Notes: generated from the letters alone by a model not told the origin. DNA of 64,000 nucleotides from Gonocerus acuteangulatus (GCA_946811695.1 OX328123.1:119334015-119398014), one strand, 5' to 3'; positions 10,197 through 20,438 are shown, numbered from the stretch's first letter. Translations and numbers: made by a program.

Positions 10197-10540
10197 TCAA
10201 TCAGATTTATGAATCAGCATCCTAAAGATTAAACGTTCGCCATTGCTATCCTGAAGGACTTGTAGAACTTTGACTTCGATTTCCCAATATCCAGAATTCG
10301 TGATTCGCCTTTTCTCTTCCAAGGTACATATTCTTATGTATTTCGACACGCTGAATCCAAATCCGCACGCAGGTGATATTAAAAGGTTGCCACACTTCCT
10401 GTGCATCGATGGTGTGGCACCTTTTCAACGGGCCCTGGAATGAAAAAAAAAAAACAACTTATCTCCTGCAGGCGACATTTCCAGCATTAGAATCCAACGC
10501 ATTTTCCACTGGACCACCAGAGGCCGTGTATTTTATGTTA
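10197..10540 (-). repeat. tRNA-derived SINE (candidate)
   Basis: On the minus strand CTCTGGTGGTCCAGTGGAAA resembles a tRNA D-arm with an A box, followed by GCGTTGGATTCTAATGC at the anticodon region. A body of about 250 bp follows, with a poly-T/poly-A break at 10441-10453. The head resembles the one at 13100-13245. The 69-codon minus frame here is probably only SINE body. Confidence 0.45.
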
Positions 10541-10984
10541 TTCTGCAACTGAAGTTTGGTAATGGAATTAATTGATTTATAATATTACCTCGGTAATCCA
10601 GAATTCCCAAGCTAAAGCACAACATAGGAATCTATGCTGGGAATATGTGTTTTATGCGCCGTTGAGAGGAGTTTCTACTGTTACGTGAGCATCAAATGTT
10701 GCACCTCTCTGTGCAAGTGCTGCAGAGATACTGAAGCATCTGCACACGTGTTTGGAAAATGTATAAACAGCATGCTTCTTGCTACTAGACGTCATACTAA
10801 CCTCAAAACACAAGTTTATTGCTCTTCTTCAAGAAAAAAGCTTCCAATGCCAATTCAAAATTTAAAAAAGCCAGTTTTTATCAATGTTTAAAGTGAGAAA
10901 CTTCTAACGGAAATGCAAGTATCAAAAATTCAATTAGGATGTTAACGATTTAGTAATTTTTTCCATGAAATAGTATTGATAAGT
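10541..10984. other. Non-coding, nothing recognised
   Basis: An 85-codon, cysteine-rich plus frame (10634-10891) shows no known spacing of cysteines and no support from context. Confidence 0.35.
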
Positions 10985-10990
10985 TTTATT
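10985..10990 (-). terminator. Candidate poly(A) signal of the 185-codon gene
   Basis: AATAAA on the minus strand, 63 nt beyond the stop codon at 11053, in the usual position for a short 3' UTR. Confidence 0.5.
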
Positions 10991-11052
10991 CACAGGATGG
11001 TAATTAGACGAAATATTATTAGTATGTATTCCTTATTACAGTCAGCACACGT

Positions 11053-11610
11053 TTAGACAAATCGTTTTCTCCCTCTAAAAAAATTGATTGCACACTTATG
11101 TTTTACAGCCATTCCTAGTTTGTTGGTCTTTGATTGAGACTTCATCGTTTGCGCCCACAAGAGAGTTTCGATAGTATGAACCCTGGAATATAGCAAGCAG
11201 ACTTTTTCTTTTTTGAATGTTTTTGTTGTTAGACTTGTGTTTATATCACTCTTGATCAAATCAATCATTTCATACAAGGTCTCATGCTTAATGTATTTGT
11301 CGTCGTAAATTTTTGCCAGCCCTGCCTCGAGGATGAGTAGTTTGTTTAGAAGTACCTCAAGTTCGTATCGGTAAATTTGGCCATCTTCTTTACATGAATC
11401 ATTAAGACTTTCTGTTTTCGAAGTGATTTTTGATGGCGGATCTAGATCTTTCAAAATCTTTCCTTCGTTTAATTCGGTGTAGTTTTCTGTAACGCTAAAT
11501 CTTCTTGAGCTTATTTTAGTAATGGTTTTGCTATTATTTTTGCTGTCTCTTTTCTTAAATGTTTCACTATTTTCAATCGGACAGAAATGTTCTTTGTCCT
11601 CCTTGGCCAT
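11053..11610 (-). CDS. Uncharacterised helical protein, paralogue of the 14190 gene
   Basis: This is a single open frame of 185 codons. The first ATG (11610) follows an in-frame stop upstream, which supports this start. The protein is polar and basic. Residues about 80-155 (from YRYELEVLLNKLLILEAG) look helical and align without large gaps to residues about 59-135 of the larger gene at 14190. The shared pattern is EL.V.L.KL..L.A, then KH..L..M.DL...DI...L, then E......R....E.L. The N-terminal part is Ser/Lys-rich (SSRRFSVTENY) with no signal peptide or membrane segment. I do not recognise the family. Its head-to-head arrangement with the paralogue suggests a local duplication followed by loss of the long C-terminal part. 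It could be a single-exon gene or one exon of a longer one. Confidence 0.55.
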   Translation of the reverse strand: MAKEDKEHFCPIENSETFKKRDSKNNSKTITKISSRRFSVTENYTELNEGKILKDLDPPSKITSKTESLNDSCKEDGQIYRYELEVLLNKLLILEAGLAKIYDDKYIKHETLYEMIDLIKSDINTSLTTKTFKKEKVCLLYSRVHTIETLLWAQTMKSQSKTNKLGMAVKHKCAINFFRGRKRFV

Positions 11611-11875
11611 ACTGTCTTTGGTTTGTCGAGTTAGTCCGTGTATTTGTATGTTTTACAAATGGAATATTACAAATATTGAAGATTAGAATGGATTAATACA
11701 TATGTTTTACTCAATAAATATTCATTTATTTATATGTTAACGTCTATTTATTATTAACACAGTGTCAACACAAATATAGGAAAAGATGCTATTAGCTAAT
11801 GACGCGGAGCATCATCATCCCCCAATAAATAAATAAATATTAACACAGCCAGGTTGTGTCCATTTATTAATAAAA
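11611..11875. other. Upstream region of the 185-codon gene
   Basis: AT-rich; no clear core promoter motif was identified on the minus strand. Confidence 0.4.
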
Positions 11876-12095
11876 GCTACTTGTGGGAATCAAACCCACG
11901 ACCCTGAGCACTTAACACTCCGTGCCAAGGGTCGTATGTTTTATTCCCGCTAGGGGTGGTGGCTTTTCATTGAAAAAGAAGAAAAAGCATCATCCCTATC
12001 CTGGCATGAAAGGGATGGCGACCTGTACATAACCCATCCTAAAATTCTGAGTTAATTATAATGGACGTAAAAATTTAAATAAAAAAATAATTAAC
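11876..12095. repeat. tRNA-derived SINE pieces with GGACGT tail
   Basis: On the minus strand GGGTTTGATTCCCAC (11889-11903) is a good B box with tRNA-like sequence around it. On the plus strand a second copy begins at about 11915 (CTCCGTGCCAAGGGTCG, TTTTATTCCCGC) and ends in AACCCATCCTAAAATTCTGA and TGGACGTAAAAATTTAAAT. The same tail recurs at 12350, 18628 (minus), 48290 and 57190 (minus), defining one SINE family. Confidence 0.6.
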
Positions 12096-12370
12096 ACAGC
12101 ATTTTCGAACGGTTTATATATAAGTCACCACTCTTTTCTAGCCAGGATAGGGCATATGCCTTTTCTTTTTTCCAAAGAAAAGTCACCATCCTAGTGTTAA
12201 TCGAACCCTCCTTTCCTGGCACCGAATGCTCAGTAAATAAATATTAAAACGACCTTATTAAGGCGATAACACTCCGTGCCCAAAATGATAAGTTCTATTT
12301 CAACCAGGGTAGGTGGCTTTACTCGTTTGTTATCTTTATACGTGGACGTTAAATTTTAAATAAATAAAAA
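12096..12370 (+). repeat. SINE of the same family, further copies
   Basis: AACACTCCGTGCC at 12269 begins a plus-strand copy that ends in TGGACGTTAAATTTTAAATA at about 12340-12360. A decayed B box (AATCGAACCCTCC, minus orientation) lies at 12200. The region seems to hold several partial copies inserted next to or into one another. Confidence 0.5.
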
Positions 12371-13095
12371 GTAACAACGATTTTGGAACAACGATTTTTG
12401 TAAGAGGTTATCTCTTTCGTACGATCCATTATTACCGATAGGGAAGCGAACCCATGAACGTAAGATGAGTCATAGGACCCATTCATGGCGAAATACATGA
12501 ATGAATAAATTGGATTTATCCGATATAATAGTTTTGTACATTCAGTGCCTCAACAGGAGCTAAAATTGAAATTATTCACAAACGCAGTAAGCTAAGGAAC
12601 CTTCCACTAACCTAATTTAAGTATTTTATTTGTAGATTTCCGCGCTTTAAGTGAATAAACTGATTTAACATAATATGTTATTACCGAAAAATCCATGTTT
12701 GGACGATTAAAAATATTTTATCAGTACCTTAAACTGTTTCATTTCCTGATTATAGCTATTGTATTACGAATCCTCAGTTTAAATGTCGGAAAAGGAGGCT
12801 GCTCCAATTATCCAAGAAACGGGAGAGGGTCAAAAGTACAGCCTCCACTTTCCTCTCCCTTGTTAGTTGAAACTAATGAGAAGAAAAAGTGGTTCGCTCC
12901 ATATTGTAGATTTAATTACAGTGCTGGAAATGCTTCAACACTCGGTAGTTTTTGTAGTAGTATAGTTTGCCAGAAACACATATGGCACGCCTTTATTCAA
13001 CGCCTTTGATCGAATTTTCTATTGTCTGAGAGCTCATACGTAATGTGAATTTTATATAAACCGGAGGCATTCATTCAGGCCAATGGCACCGGACA
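12371..13095. other. Mostly non-coding; one possible tRNA-like head
   Basis: On the minus strand GTTCATGGGTTCGCTTCCC (about 12441-12459) resembles a B box, but no A box was seen at the right distance. The 104-codon plus frame 12695-13009 starts with a hydrophobic stretch but has no recognisable domain and I do not call it. Confidence 0.35.
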
Positions 13096-13099
13096 ACCA

Positions 13100-13245
13100 G
13101 CAAATATACACCTATATGAGTAAGTGTTTACAGCCAGCCCATCAATAGATCATCTCAACTGAATGAAAGAGTCACTCGAACTTGCATCTCCTGTATTCAG
13201 GAGAATTCAGCGACTTAGCCACTGGACTACGGGAAGACACAATGA
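13100..13245 (-). repeat. tRNA-derived SINE
   Basis: On the minus strand CGTAGTCCAGTGGCTAAGTC is an A box/D-arm, and GCAAGTTCGAGTGACTC is a B box at the expected distance. The T-arm end is weak and no acceptor stem closes, so it is a SINE head. The body extends leftwards past GGTGCCATTGGCC. Confidence 0.65.
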
Positions 13246-13848
13246 AAATGTATTTTATCAGGATGAGCTCAAATCAATGTGTATATTGGTTGAGTGGATT
13301 GGTATTACACAAAGCATTCACTCTCTTTCTCGACCTCCAACAGTTCTTAAGGAACTGGATATTTCAAACAAAAACAAACATCCAAGGTTTTTTGGTATAA
13401 TATTAATATTTTGGTTTGCTCCACAGAAGGGTAGGTTATCACCAGTCCTGGCAAGGATGAGACATCTAAGAATGTTACTTTTGTGTGTCTAGCATCGGAA
13501 AGAAGGCGGTTCCTGCATTTCGGTTGCCAATATGAAGTTATAGTCAGGAGGTTGACGAAAGTTGGGCATTATCAGTTCATCAGGAGTTAAGGATAAGATC
13601 CGGAACATTTTTATAACTCGCGCACAAAGGCTGACGTTCTGCGAAGGGTATACGTCATGATAAACCTAATCAGGACAGAATCATGAAATCTTTTAAAAAC
13701 GCGAGAAAAGTGGTTAACGTGCTCAATGGCTCGGACCAAACTCATTTGAAACTAACTTTGAATTTGATGCCACCCCCCAATTTATTTAAAAAAAATGTAT
13801 GTAGGTCTGTGCTAATGAAGTCGAGGATTACCTAGAATATATAAATAC

Positions 13849-13894
<46 letters not shown>

Positions 13895-14120
13895 TATACA
13901 TATACACCTTAAGTGTATATAAATATATATTACATAAATATATCATTGAAAACATGGTTCATTTTTGTAAATAACAAGGTAGTTTAGATATGCTTGGATA
14001 ACTCGGATTATTGTACAATAACTGCTATAAGTAATAATTTAATTTGAATTATTATTAGACAATTAACATGTGCTTTACTACTTTCATAATGTATACACCA
14101 AATTATAACCGTTAAAGTGT
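13246..14120. other. Non-coding upstream region with (TA)n
   Basis: Contains a (TA)n tract at 13851-13888 flanked by TATACA repeats. No gene was recognised. Confidence 0.5.
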
Positions 14121-14126
14121 CCATTG

Positions 14127-14134
14127 TATAAAAA
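14127..14134 (+). promoter_or_regulatory. Candidate TATA box of the 14190 gene
   Basis: TATAAAAA lies 63 bases before the start codon, which would place transcription start near 14157. A second TATAAAAA-like run at 14159 is too close to the ATG to be the better choice. Confidence 0.35.
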
Positions 14135-14189
14135 GTGGCATTATCGGCTCTATGAGTTATAAAAAGAAGAGAAGCGGAGGAAGAGCAAT

Positions 14190-16151
14190 ATGTCTTCCAA
14201 CAGCGACAGTGACTCAACTTTGTACACATGTTTCGCAACTAGTCGAGTCCCTTCTGGGAGGGCACCTGGTAAGACAGTCTTTGTCAGCAAAGCCGAAAGA
14301 CGTAGGCTTCTTCAAAACCTAAAAGAAAGCATGGAGATGAAGAAACGTAAGAGCAATATGTGCAGAATAACTCAAGAACTGACAGTAGTCCTTATGAAGT
14401 TAACTAATTTGAAAGCCAAGTTTAATTTGTTGGAACAGAAAGAAAACAACAAGCATTTGGTTTTAGGTAAAATGATGGATTTAGTTCGTGATGATATATG
14501 TGCCCTTCTAAAAAAGGAAAATGTGACTAGAGAAGAGATCACCCTTGTTGTTAAAAGGACCCAAGATGTTGAAAGACTTATGTGTAAAATATGGCGTAAA
14601 CTAAATTATGATGAAGGGTTCTTGAACATTGATTTTGGGGCTGAAACCAGAGAAAGGAGATCATCTAAAGGTGTTCAAGAAGCCGAAAAACCTTTGGAAG
14701 AGATTAAAAAGAAACCCATAATAAAAAAAATACCAGATGATTCCGAATTAATGGGATATAATGACATGAAAGTTGAACAGCAAGATACTAAAATGAAGGA
14801 AGATGTACAAGAAAAGGTAGTTGAAAAGAAAAGAGAAATGAAAGTAGATGAAGGTTCTATGCCACCAAGAGCACTGCCACTTACTGGTCTCAAAGAAGAG
14901 GACCCAAAAGACAGGAACAGCAATTACCCATATGGTTTTAGAGATATAAATGTGAGGAAGGATCAAAAATCTTTTGAAGACCAACCAATAACGAGAAGGC
15001 ATACAGTTGGTTTGGCTACTACCCAAAATGCGTATGCTAAAGAATCTAAAGGTATTAGACAACAAGAAAAACATGTTGAACCAAAAAGATTAAATAAATC
15101 TGTTCTTACTCGTACATTAATACGAAAGGATTTTTATGGAGCAGATAGAAAGTTATTACCTGCAAAGGAGAAGGTTGTAGAAGCTTTTTATCCTATTAGA
15201 AATGTTTCATCACGTACCGAAGATCAGGGTTTATTAAAATCAACTTGTGTTTTTGAAAAGTTAAGAAGAAATAAATTAATAAAAAATGAAAAACCAGCTT
15301 TATTGACAGATTTGAACAAAACTTTTGAATCAGAAACAGAGTTGGAGATCAAACAAAATAATTTTAATGATGAGCTACAAACGTTTGTAGTTCTAAAGAA
15401 GAAGTCCGATACATTTATCCGATCTAAACCGCACAAAGTCCATAAATCAACAAGTTACGACGACTTCGTATTCCATCAAAACTTCTCTTGGGATAATCCA
15501 CAAATTGATATAGCTCCAAGAAAAGTATTTGTTATTGACCAAAAAACTTGGCGGTACAAGGAGTCAGACTATATTCCAAAGCTGAAGGGTGAATTAACTC
15601 AAACCAAAATGTCCAGATCACAAGGGACGAACACTCGCCGGCATAAGCATAGGAAAAAACACAATTCAGCTCAAACTGAGGAATCAACAGAGCAAGTATG
15701 TTTCTTGAGTGTATTCTATACAAATTTAAATTTTAATTATTTCCAGCCTAAAGACAAGGAGCTTTTCAAATTTCCGAATGATATAAGGATTATCGACAAG
15801 TCGAAGAGTGATAAAGGCTTGACGTTTATCACCTGTCGAGCCGATCCGTCCAGCAAGATGGCTCATTTCACACTCATTCACAATGGGAATGGTGCCGGTG
15901 ATGTCAATGTTCAACAAGAATCTTTTCTCAAATTGAATCAAGTCAAAGGCATGTGGCTTCAAGAGACTAAGGAGTTTTTCAACCGTCTTAAGAGGAGCAC
16001 GCGTGATGTCAAAGCGGCACCGTTGAAAGAATCAAGGTCTGCTTTTCAAGTTGAGGACTCTTCAGATGTATGTCATTCAAATAATACCCTCAGTGCTCCG
16101 GACATTTCTTCAGATTCCAAGCCTGAGGACTCATCTGCCAAGAGTACTTGA
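14190..16151 (+). CDS. Uncharacterised Lys/Glu-rich protein with one short intron (two exons)
   Basis: The open frame runs 653 codons, but 15696-15746 has the form of an intron (GTATGT ... TTTCCAG) of 51 nt, phase 0, so the spliced product would be 636 residues: exon 1 14190-15695, exon 2 15747-16151. No membrane segment or signal peptide is seen. Residues 40-135 are predicted helical and align with the 185-codon gene at 11053. Residues 150-230 are highly charged (runs of K and E). The rest is polar with basic patches and a conserved-looking aromatic block (DDFVFHQNFSWDNP, YKESDYIPKLKG). Composition suggests a nuclear or cytoskeletal protein, but this is only inference. A TATA-like box precedes it and an AATAAA follows the stop by 37 nt. 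I do not recognise the family; it is the best host-gene candidate here. Confidence 0.75.
   Translation: MSSNSDSDSTLYTCFATSRVPSGRAPGKTVFVSKAERRRLLQNLKESMEMKKRKSNMCRITQELTVVLMKLTNLKAKFNLLEQKENNKHLVLGKMMDLVRDDICALLKKENVTREEITLVVKRTQDVERLMCKIWRKLNYDEGFLNIDFGAETRERRSSKGVQEAEKPLEEIKKKPIIKKIPDDSELMGYNDMKVEQQDTKMKEDVQEKVVEKKREMKVDEGSMPPRALPLTGLKEEDPKDRNSNYPYGFRDINVRKDQKSFEDQPITRRHTVGLATTQNAYAKESKGIRQQEKHVEPKRLNKSVLTRTLIRKDFYGADRKLLPAKEKVVEAFYPIRNVSSRTEDQGLLKSTCVFEKLRRNKLIKNEKPALLTDLNKTFESETELEIKQNNFNDELQTFVVLKKKSDTFIRSKPHKVHKSTSYDDFVFHQNFSWDNPQIDIAPRKVFVIDQKTWRYKESDYIPKLKGELTQTKMSRSQGTNTRRHKHRKKHNSAQTEESTEQVCFLSVFYTNLNFNYFQPKDKELFKFPNDIRIIDKSKSDKGLTFITCRADPSSKMAHFTLIHNGNGAGDVNVQQESFLKLNQVKGMWLQETKEFFNRLKRSTRDVKAAPLKESRSAFQVEDSSDVCHSNNTLSAPDISSDSKPEDSSAKST
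15696..15746 (+). other. 51-nt intron, in frame
   Basis: It begins GTATGT, ends TTTCCAG, is AT-rich with a pyrimidine-rich 3' end and falls exactly between codons (CAA before, CCT after). Its length is a multiple of three and it has no stop, so the unspliced frame stays open. The 17 residues it would encode (VCFLSVFYTNLNFNYFQ) are hydrophobic and unlike the rest of the protein, which supports splicing. Confidence 0.75.
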
Positions 16152-16187
16152 GAAGTCAAAGACTTTAATTACAAAAGTATTATAAAA

Positions 16188-16193
16188 AATAAA
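16188..16193 (+). terminator. Poly(A) signal of the 14190 gene
   Basis: AATAAA, 37 nt beyond the stop codon. Confidence 0.65.
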
Positions 16194-16201
16194 CATTCTG
16201 C

Positions 16202-17095
16202 TTTTACTCAATTGGAATTGTGCATTATTTAAGTGATGTTACATGTGATGCATTACTAAAATTTTGAACTCAAAAAGTTAACCTGCGGAAGTGGATAATC
16301 TTAACCAAAAGATGAAACTTACAAACTAAATTAACGCAGTGAAACTTAATGCCCCACAAATCAGATACCTTTTCCCCAGGTTATAGTTCATTTAGTGCGG
16401 ATATTGTTATGTTTTTTTTTTTTATTAATTTTATCGCCATTCATTCATTGTCTCAAGAAAATAATATTTATCTACTTCATATTTTTAAAACCTTCAAAAA
16501 TCTTCAAATTTTCACTAAACTCTAAAATGCAGTACTGTCTCCGTCCCAGTCCGGTTGCCATGTAGGTCATTATGAGTCACGTGAATGTGCATTCATATTA
16601 TGTTCATATTATGTTTTGGAACATACCTGACGATGGATCCCAAAAATGCCATACAAATAGTTCAGTGATTAATACATCATCACCACAAACAATTGTGTAT
16701 GTGTCGAAAGTTAATGACCATACTAAAAAAGGTGAAACTAGACCAAAAGTTCAGTTAAATGCTGAAACCGAAAAAAACTTCTTTTTTTTTTTTTTCGTAG
16801 ACATTATTTATAGACGTTACAATACCTTTTTGAAAGTGGTATTCGATTTTTTTTTAAGGCTCATGCACTTTTAATGTTGAAAAGGGTGGTTTTCAAACTC
16901 GAATAAATGTATAAAAAGTTAATATGAATAAAAACGCCAAGTTAGTGACACATTTTCGAAATAATTTCTCTTCTAAAAAAAAATCTCGGGAAATTTAATT
17001 ACCTCTCCTACGGTATACTCAGAACTGAGATTATCTTTAAAATTTATAATATAATTTGAAATCGACAAGGAAAAACAACTAATATATAAATAACT
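16202..17095. other. Non-coding, nothing recognised
   Basis: AT-rich. Contains poly-T runs (16410-16425, 16782-16795). The 100-codon frame at 16572-16874 has no domain and runs through a poly-T tract. Confidence 0.4.
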
Positions 17096-17097
17096 AA

Positions 17098-17297
17098 TCA
17101 TGTTGGTTCCCGTAGATCACCGAAATTAAGCAACGTCGGGCTTGGTCAGTACCTGAATGGGTGACCGACCACGGTATTTTAGAAAAAGGAAATGTCCTAT
17201 TCTGGCTAAAATGGGAAGTTCAACTGGTTCTCCTTTTTGCCTCGACGATTTTATTTATTTATGCTTTGTTATTACTGTTGGAGAAAGACACGTGCTT

Positions 17298-17299
<2 letters not shown>
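17098..17299 (+). repeat. 5S rRNA-derived SINE or 5S pseudogene
   Basis: Positions about 17100-17178 follow the 3' two-thirds of eukaryotic 5S rRNA: GTTGGTTCCCGTAGATCACC, GAAATTAAGCAACGTCGGGC, TTGGTCAGTACCTG and AATGGGTGACCG. This spans the internal promoter elements (A box, intermediate element, C box) used by TFIIIA and polymerase III. The 5' third and the closing 3' stem of 5S are missing. About 120 bp of unrelated sequence follow and lead into a (TA)n tract. A 5S head, unrelated body and simple repeat tail is the layout of SINE3-type elements. A simple truncated 5S pseudogene is the alternative. Confidence 0.75.

Positions 17300-17373
<74 letters not shown>
17300..17373. repeat. (TA)n microsatellite, 74 bp
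   Basis: Pure dinucleotide tract between the 5S-like element and the palindrome at 17422. Confidence 0.95.
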
Positions 17374-17378
<5 letters not shown>

Positions 17379-17421
17379 AAGTAAAAATTGTTCTCCTTTA
17401 GGCTCCTTCGCTGGGGCATCG

Positions 17422-17557
17422 TCTTGATCCTGTCTCGGCTTCTTTCTCCAGCGGTGCTCGTTGTACTGCCGTTATATTTCACCCAAATCCTATTGGGTGA
17501 AATATAACGGCAGTACAACGAGCACCGCTGGAGAAAGAAGCCGAGACAGGATCAAGA
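17422..17557. repeat. Perfect palindrome: 63-bp arms, 10-bp spacer
   Basis: The left arm 17422-17484 and right arm 17495-17557 are exact reverse complements separated by AAATCCTATT. Composition is more GC-rich than its surroundings. The arms are not flanked by typical transposon ends, and AGTAAAAATT occurs just outside on both sides (17380 and 17559). Confidence 0.9.
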
Positions 17558-18352
17558 AAGTAAAAATTATGAATTTAAAAACAGTAATATAACGTTAGGA
17601 AATAATGTGTAAAAGCTTAGGAAATAGTGCCTTTACGATTCATTCGAAATAACCTTTGGAATAGAATATGTCTTGAACAAATTAAAAAAAATTAGAAACG
17701 TGCAATTAACTACATTTTTTGGTGAAATTTCACCAAATTGAGTATTGTCTGTTGTATATTTGGCAAATCTAGTGGTAGTAGTTCTGCAAGTACCGCTTCA
17801 ATTCTTCCTTAACCGAATGTTTGGTCGCGTTAATTTTCCCTATAGATAGCTTAGTTTCAAGATAAGTAGGGAAACTATTTACTTTAGTTGGGAAGTAAGG
17901 ACATCTTTTTAGAAAGACATAGGTCCTCCGTCTAAATGGAGTGGTCTTCTTTTTAGCTGCTAGCTTCTTAACTTTCAACATAAATCCAAGTAGACCTTTG
18001 GCAACTGCCTCCCTTAGCAAGTTTTTTTTTTAGTAGGCTCTTCAGTGTACTCTTGGGAACGGCAATATTTTCTTAACGATTGATCATCCCTGTAGGCAAA
18101 CTCTTTTCCCTTCAGATTCACATGTACTTCCCGCCTTCCTTTTTTGTTTTTATACGAAAGTTCCCTTATCTTGAAAATTTCTCAGCTTTACTTTCCAGGA
18201 ATATAAGGCAAGGAAGCCGGAAATCACGATATTTTTCAGCCCTAAGAGCGCTTATATGTCTATATTATAACCACTTGTCTTTTTGGGGGAAGAATTTAAA
18301 CCAAAACGGGAGTTCATTTTAAATACAAAAGGAAAATGAACTAATGAAAGTT
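17558..18352. other. Non-coding, nothing recognised
   Basis: An 83-codon Lys-rich minus frame (17769-18020) has no known domain. I found no support for a gene. Confidence 0.35.
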
Positions 18353-18374
18353 TATATATATATATATATATATA
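18353..18374. repeat. Short (TA)n tract
   Basis: 22 bp of TA repeats immediately before SINE copy 2. Confidence 0.9.
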
Positions 18375-18600
18375 ATATGCTGGAGGACCTGAGATGAAAT
18401 CTCGAGCACACTAAATATTTTGTATTCTAGAGTCTTCGTTCGTCAGTTGGATTCGGGCCATCCACCCATTAATTAATTTATTATTGGACAACTGCAAAGG
18501 TTAAATTCTGGCGGCCGTATGCTCAAAATCTGAAACCTCTGCAGTATCTACCCCACTGGCTGCTTGTGGCCTGTGTATATTTTATTTTAGGAGCAAAGAA
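18375..18600 (+). repeat. tRNA-derived SINE, copy 2 (5'-truncated)
   Basis: Aligns with 3239-3530: ATGCTGGAGGACCTGAG, AAATCTCGAGCAC, GTCTTCGTTCGTCAGTTGG and CTGCTTGTGGCCTGTG. The A box is absent, replaced by the (TA)n tract. Divergence from copy 1 is substantial. Confidence 0.7.
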
Positions 18601-18627
18601 TCAAGCTCAAAGTACACATTGTTTGAT

Positions 18628-18690
18628 CGAATTTATATATTTATTTAAATTTTTAACGTCCATAATTATTAACTAAGAATAAGTATTTTA
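18628..18690 (-). repeat. SINE 3' tail of the GGACGT family
   Basis: On the minus strand it reads TTCTTAGTTAATAATTATGG then ACGTTAAAAATTTAAATA, the tail shared with the SINEs at 11876-12370, 48140 and 57160. Confidence 0.6.
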
Positions 18691-19740
18691 TAAATGTTGA
18701 ACAAAAACAAATATTTACAAAACAAAAAACGGTTGAAATAAAATTTATGCTAGAGAAATTCTGGGGAGACTATTCCTATCGCACTGTGATCCGAAATCTA
18801 AATCTAGCGGGAAAAAGGTGAAAAATGAAGGATTCTGGCTGGGAATACCTGTAGTAACTGGATAATGAGTTACCTTATCGCGAGGGATAAAGATAATCTC
18901 AGCTAAAACATCTTATTTTAATCCAGTCCATTTCAAACATACGCCTTCCCACTGTTATATTTTTAACCATATCAGTTCATTCTCATAATAAATTATAATG
19001 TTTAGTATAAGGTAATTACAAAAAAATTTCTTAATATGTCGGATTTTTCATCAAAATGCACATTCTCAAAGCCCTAGATAAAAAGTAAGATGTGAGAATG
19101 TTATAACTGTTCTATGAATGTGTTTTATTATTATTCCCGTAGCTGTGGCTGCAAATATCTAATTTGCTTTATCTAATTGTGAAATTAAATCGGCCAACCA
19201 TTTTAATGTTATTAGATCTTTCAATACGTTATACATAATCTGAGATTCATTTTCATTATAAGTACGATAGGTAGGTACAGGCAGTATAGGCAGTATAGGC
19301 AGTGCTGTACCTACCCCCCGCATCCATGAAATTTGCATAAACTATTAGAATAACTAGAATCTGTCATACGATGTGGTTAAATTTAAGGAGAAAAAAAAAA
19401 TGCTTAGGTTTTGGATGAATATAAAAAGCGCGGGTTGATAGGAGGAAGTGTTGTGGATGACAAACTGAGCGAACATCCTGGACCCTGGTGAAAGCCGCGC
19501 TGAGAAATAGGACTTCCTCTTGGAAAAATATTCAGGGTTAGCCGGCTCCAAGAGTCTCTCTCTATGAAATGCCACCATTAGAGATTCTACAGGGTAATAG
19601 TAAGCTGGGGAGGAAGCAGATGAGTGGCAGTAGTTTTTTATTGTCATTATCTTCATAAAGAGATACATTTTGTCCGGTGGTTAAAAGAAGACATTTTATT
19701 GGTGCATTTCTTACCTCACTTCATGGGTGACGATGAGAAA
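18691..19740. other. Non-coding; one small hairpin
   Basis: A hairpin at 19270-19315 has 11-bp arms GGTAGGTACAG/CTGTACCTACC enclosing three GCAGTATAG-like units. The 104-codon minus frame at 19354-19668 has no recognisable domain. Confidence 0.5.
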
Positions 19741-19746
19741 TGTTTA

Positions 19747-20406
19747 CACATTGGTGCCGGAGCACGTTCCAGGAACGTGTTGCTAGGCTATCCCCAGGGC
19801 CGGACCACGTTCTAAAAACGATTTCCTCTATATTTCTAAAATGTACTATTTGTCAACCTAGGCTTTCTTTCTACCTGTTATTCTGTTAGTACGCCCTTAG
19901 CAGGGAATGAGTACGGTTCTGCCCGTTTTTGTCGCATTCGCCTACCACTTGTAGTTCTTTAGATATTTACCGTTTACTGTATTAAGTTATTTTTTCTAGT
20001 TCGATGATAATATTTAAATAAGGTTGTGTTTTTAATCAGTTATGCTTTTTTGAATTACTACGAGACCCAAAAAACAAATATTACCCACACCAGCACATCC
20101 AAGTAAGTGATTATAATTTTGAAAGAAGTGAATTCTGTTCCGTGCTTTAGTTATTTTTTACTTACTAGAATATATTTTTTTCCTTCATTATATAAGAGAC
20201 GTTTGCCTGGGAAGAAAGATTTCAAACCATTTCGGAAATCCATTATCATAAATCTTGAGATCTTTGCGTGTAGGACCTGTTCGTAACCCAGCAATTGAAC
20301 CCAAAACTCGCGAACGCATCTCTAATCTCTATGCTTCATTATCGAGATCTGTTGGGTTTTAAAGATAACACAAAGCGACTCAAACAGAGAGATTATCGTC
20401 AATGAC

Positions 20407-20438
<32 letters not shown>

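Noticed and set aside
12695..13009. 104-codon frame with a hydrophobic N-terminus
   Set aside because: No domain, no paralogue and no regulatory context; length is compatible with chance in AT-rich DNA.
14675..15962. Several minus-strand frames of 60-108 codons under the 14190 gene
   Set aside because: Antisense shadows of a long sense frame; no motifs.
17769..18020. 83-codon Lys-rich frame as a ribosomal-like protein
   Set aside because: Only composition is suggestive; no ribosomal protein motif could be matched.
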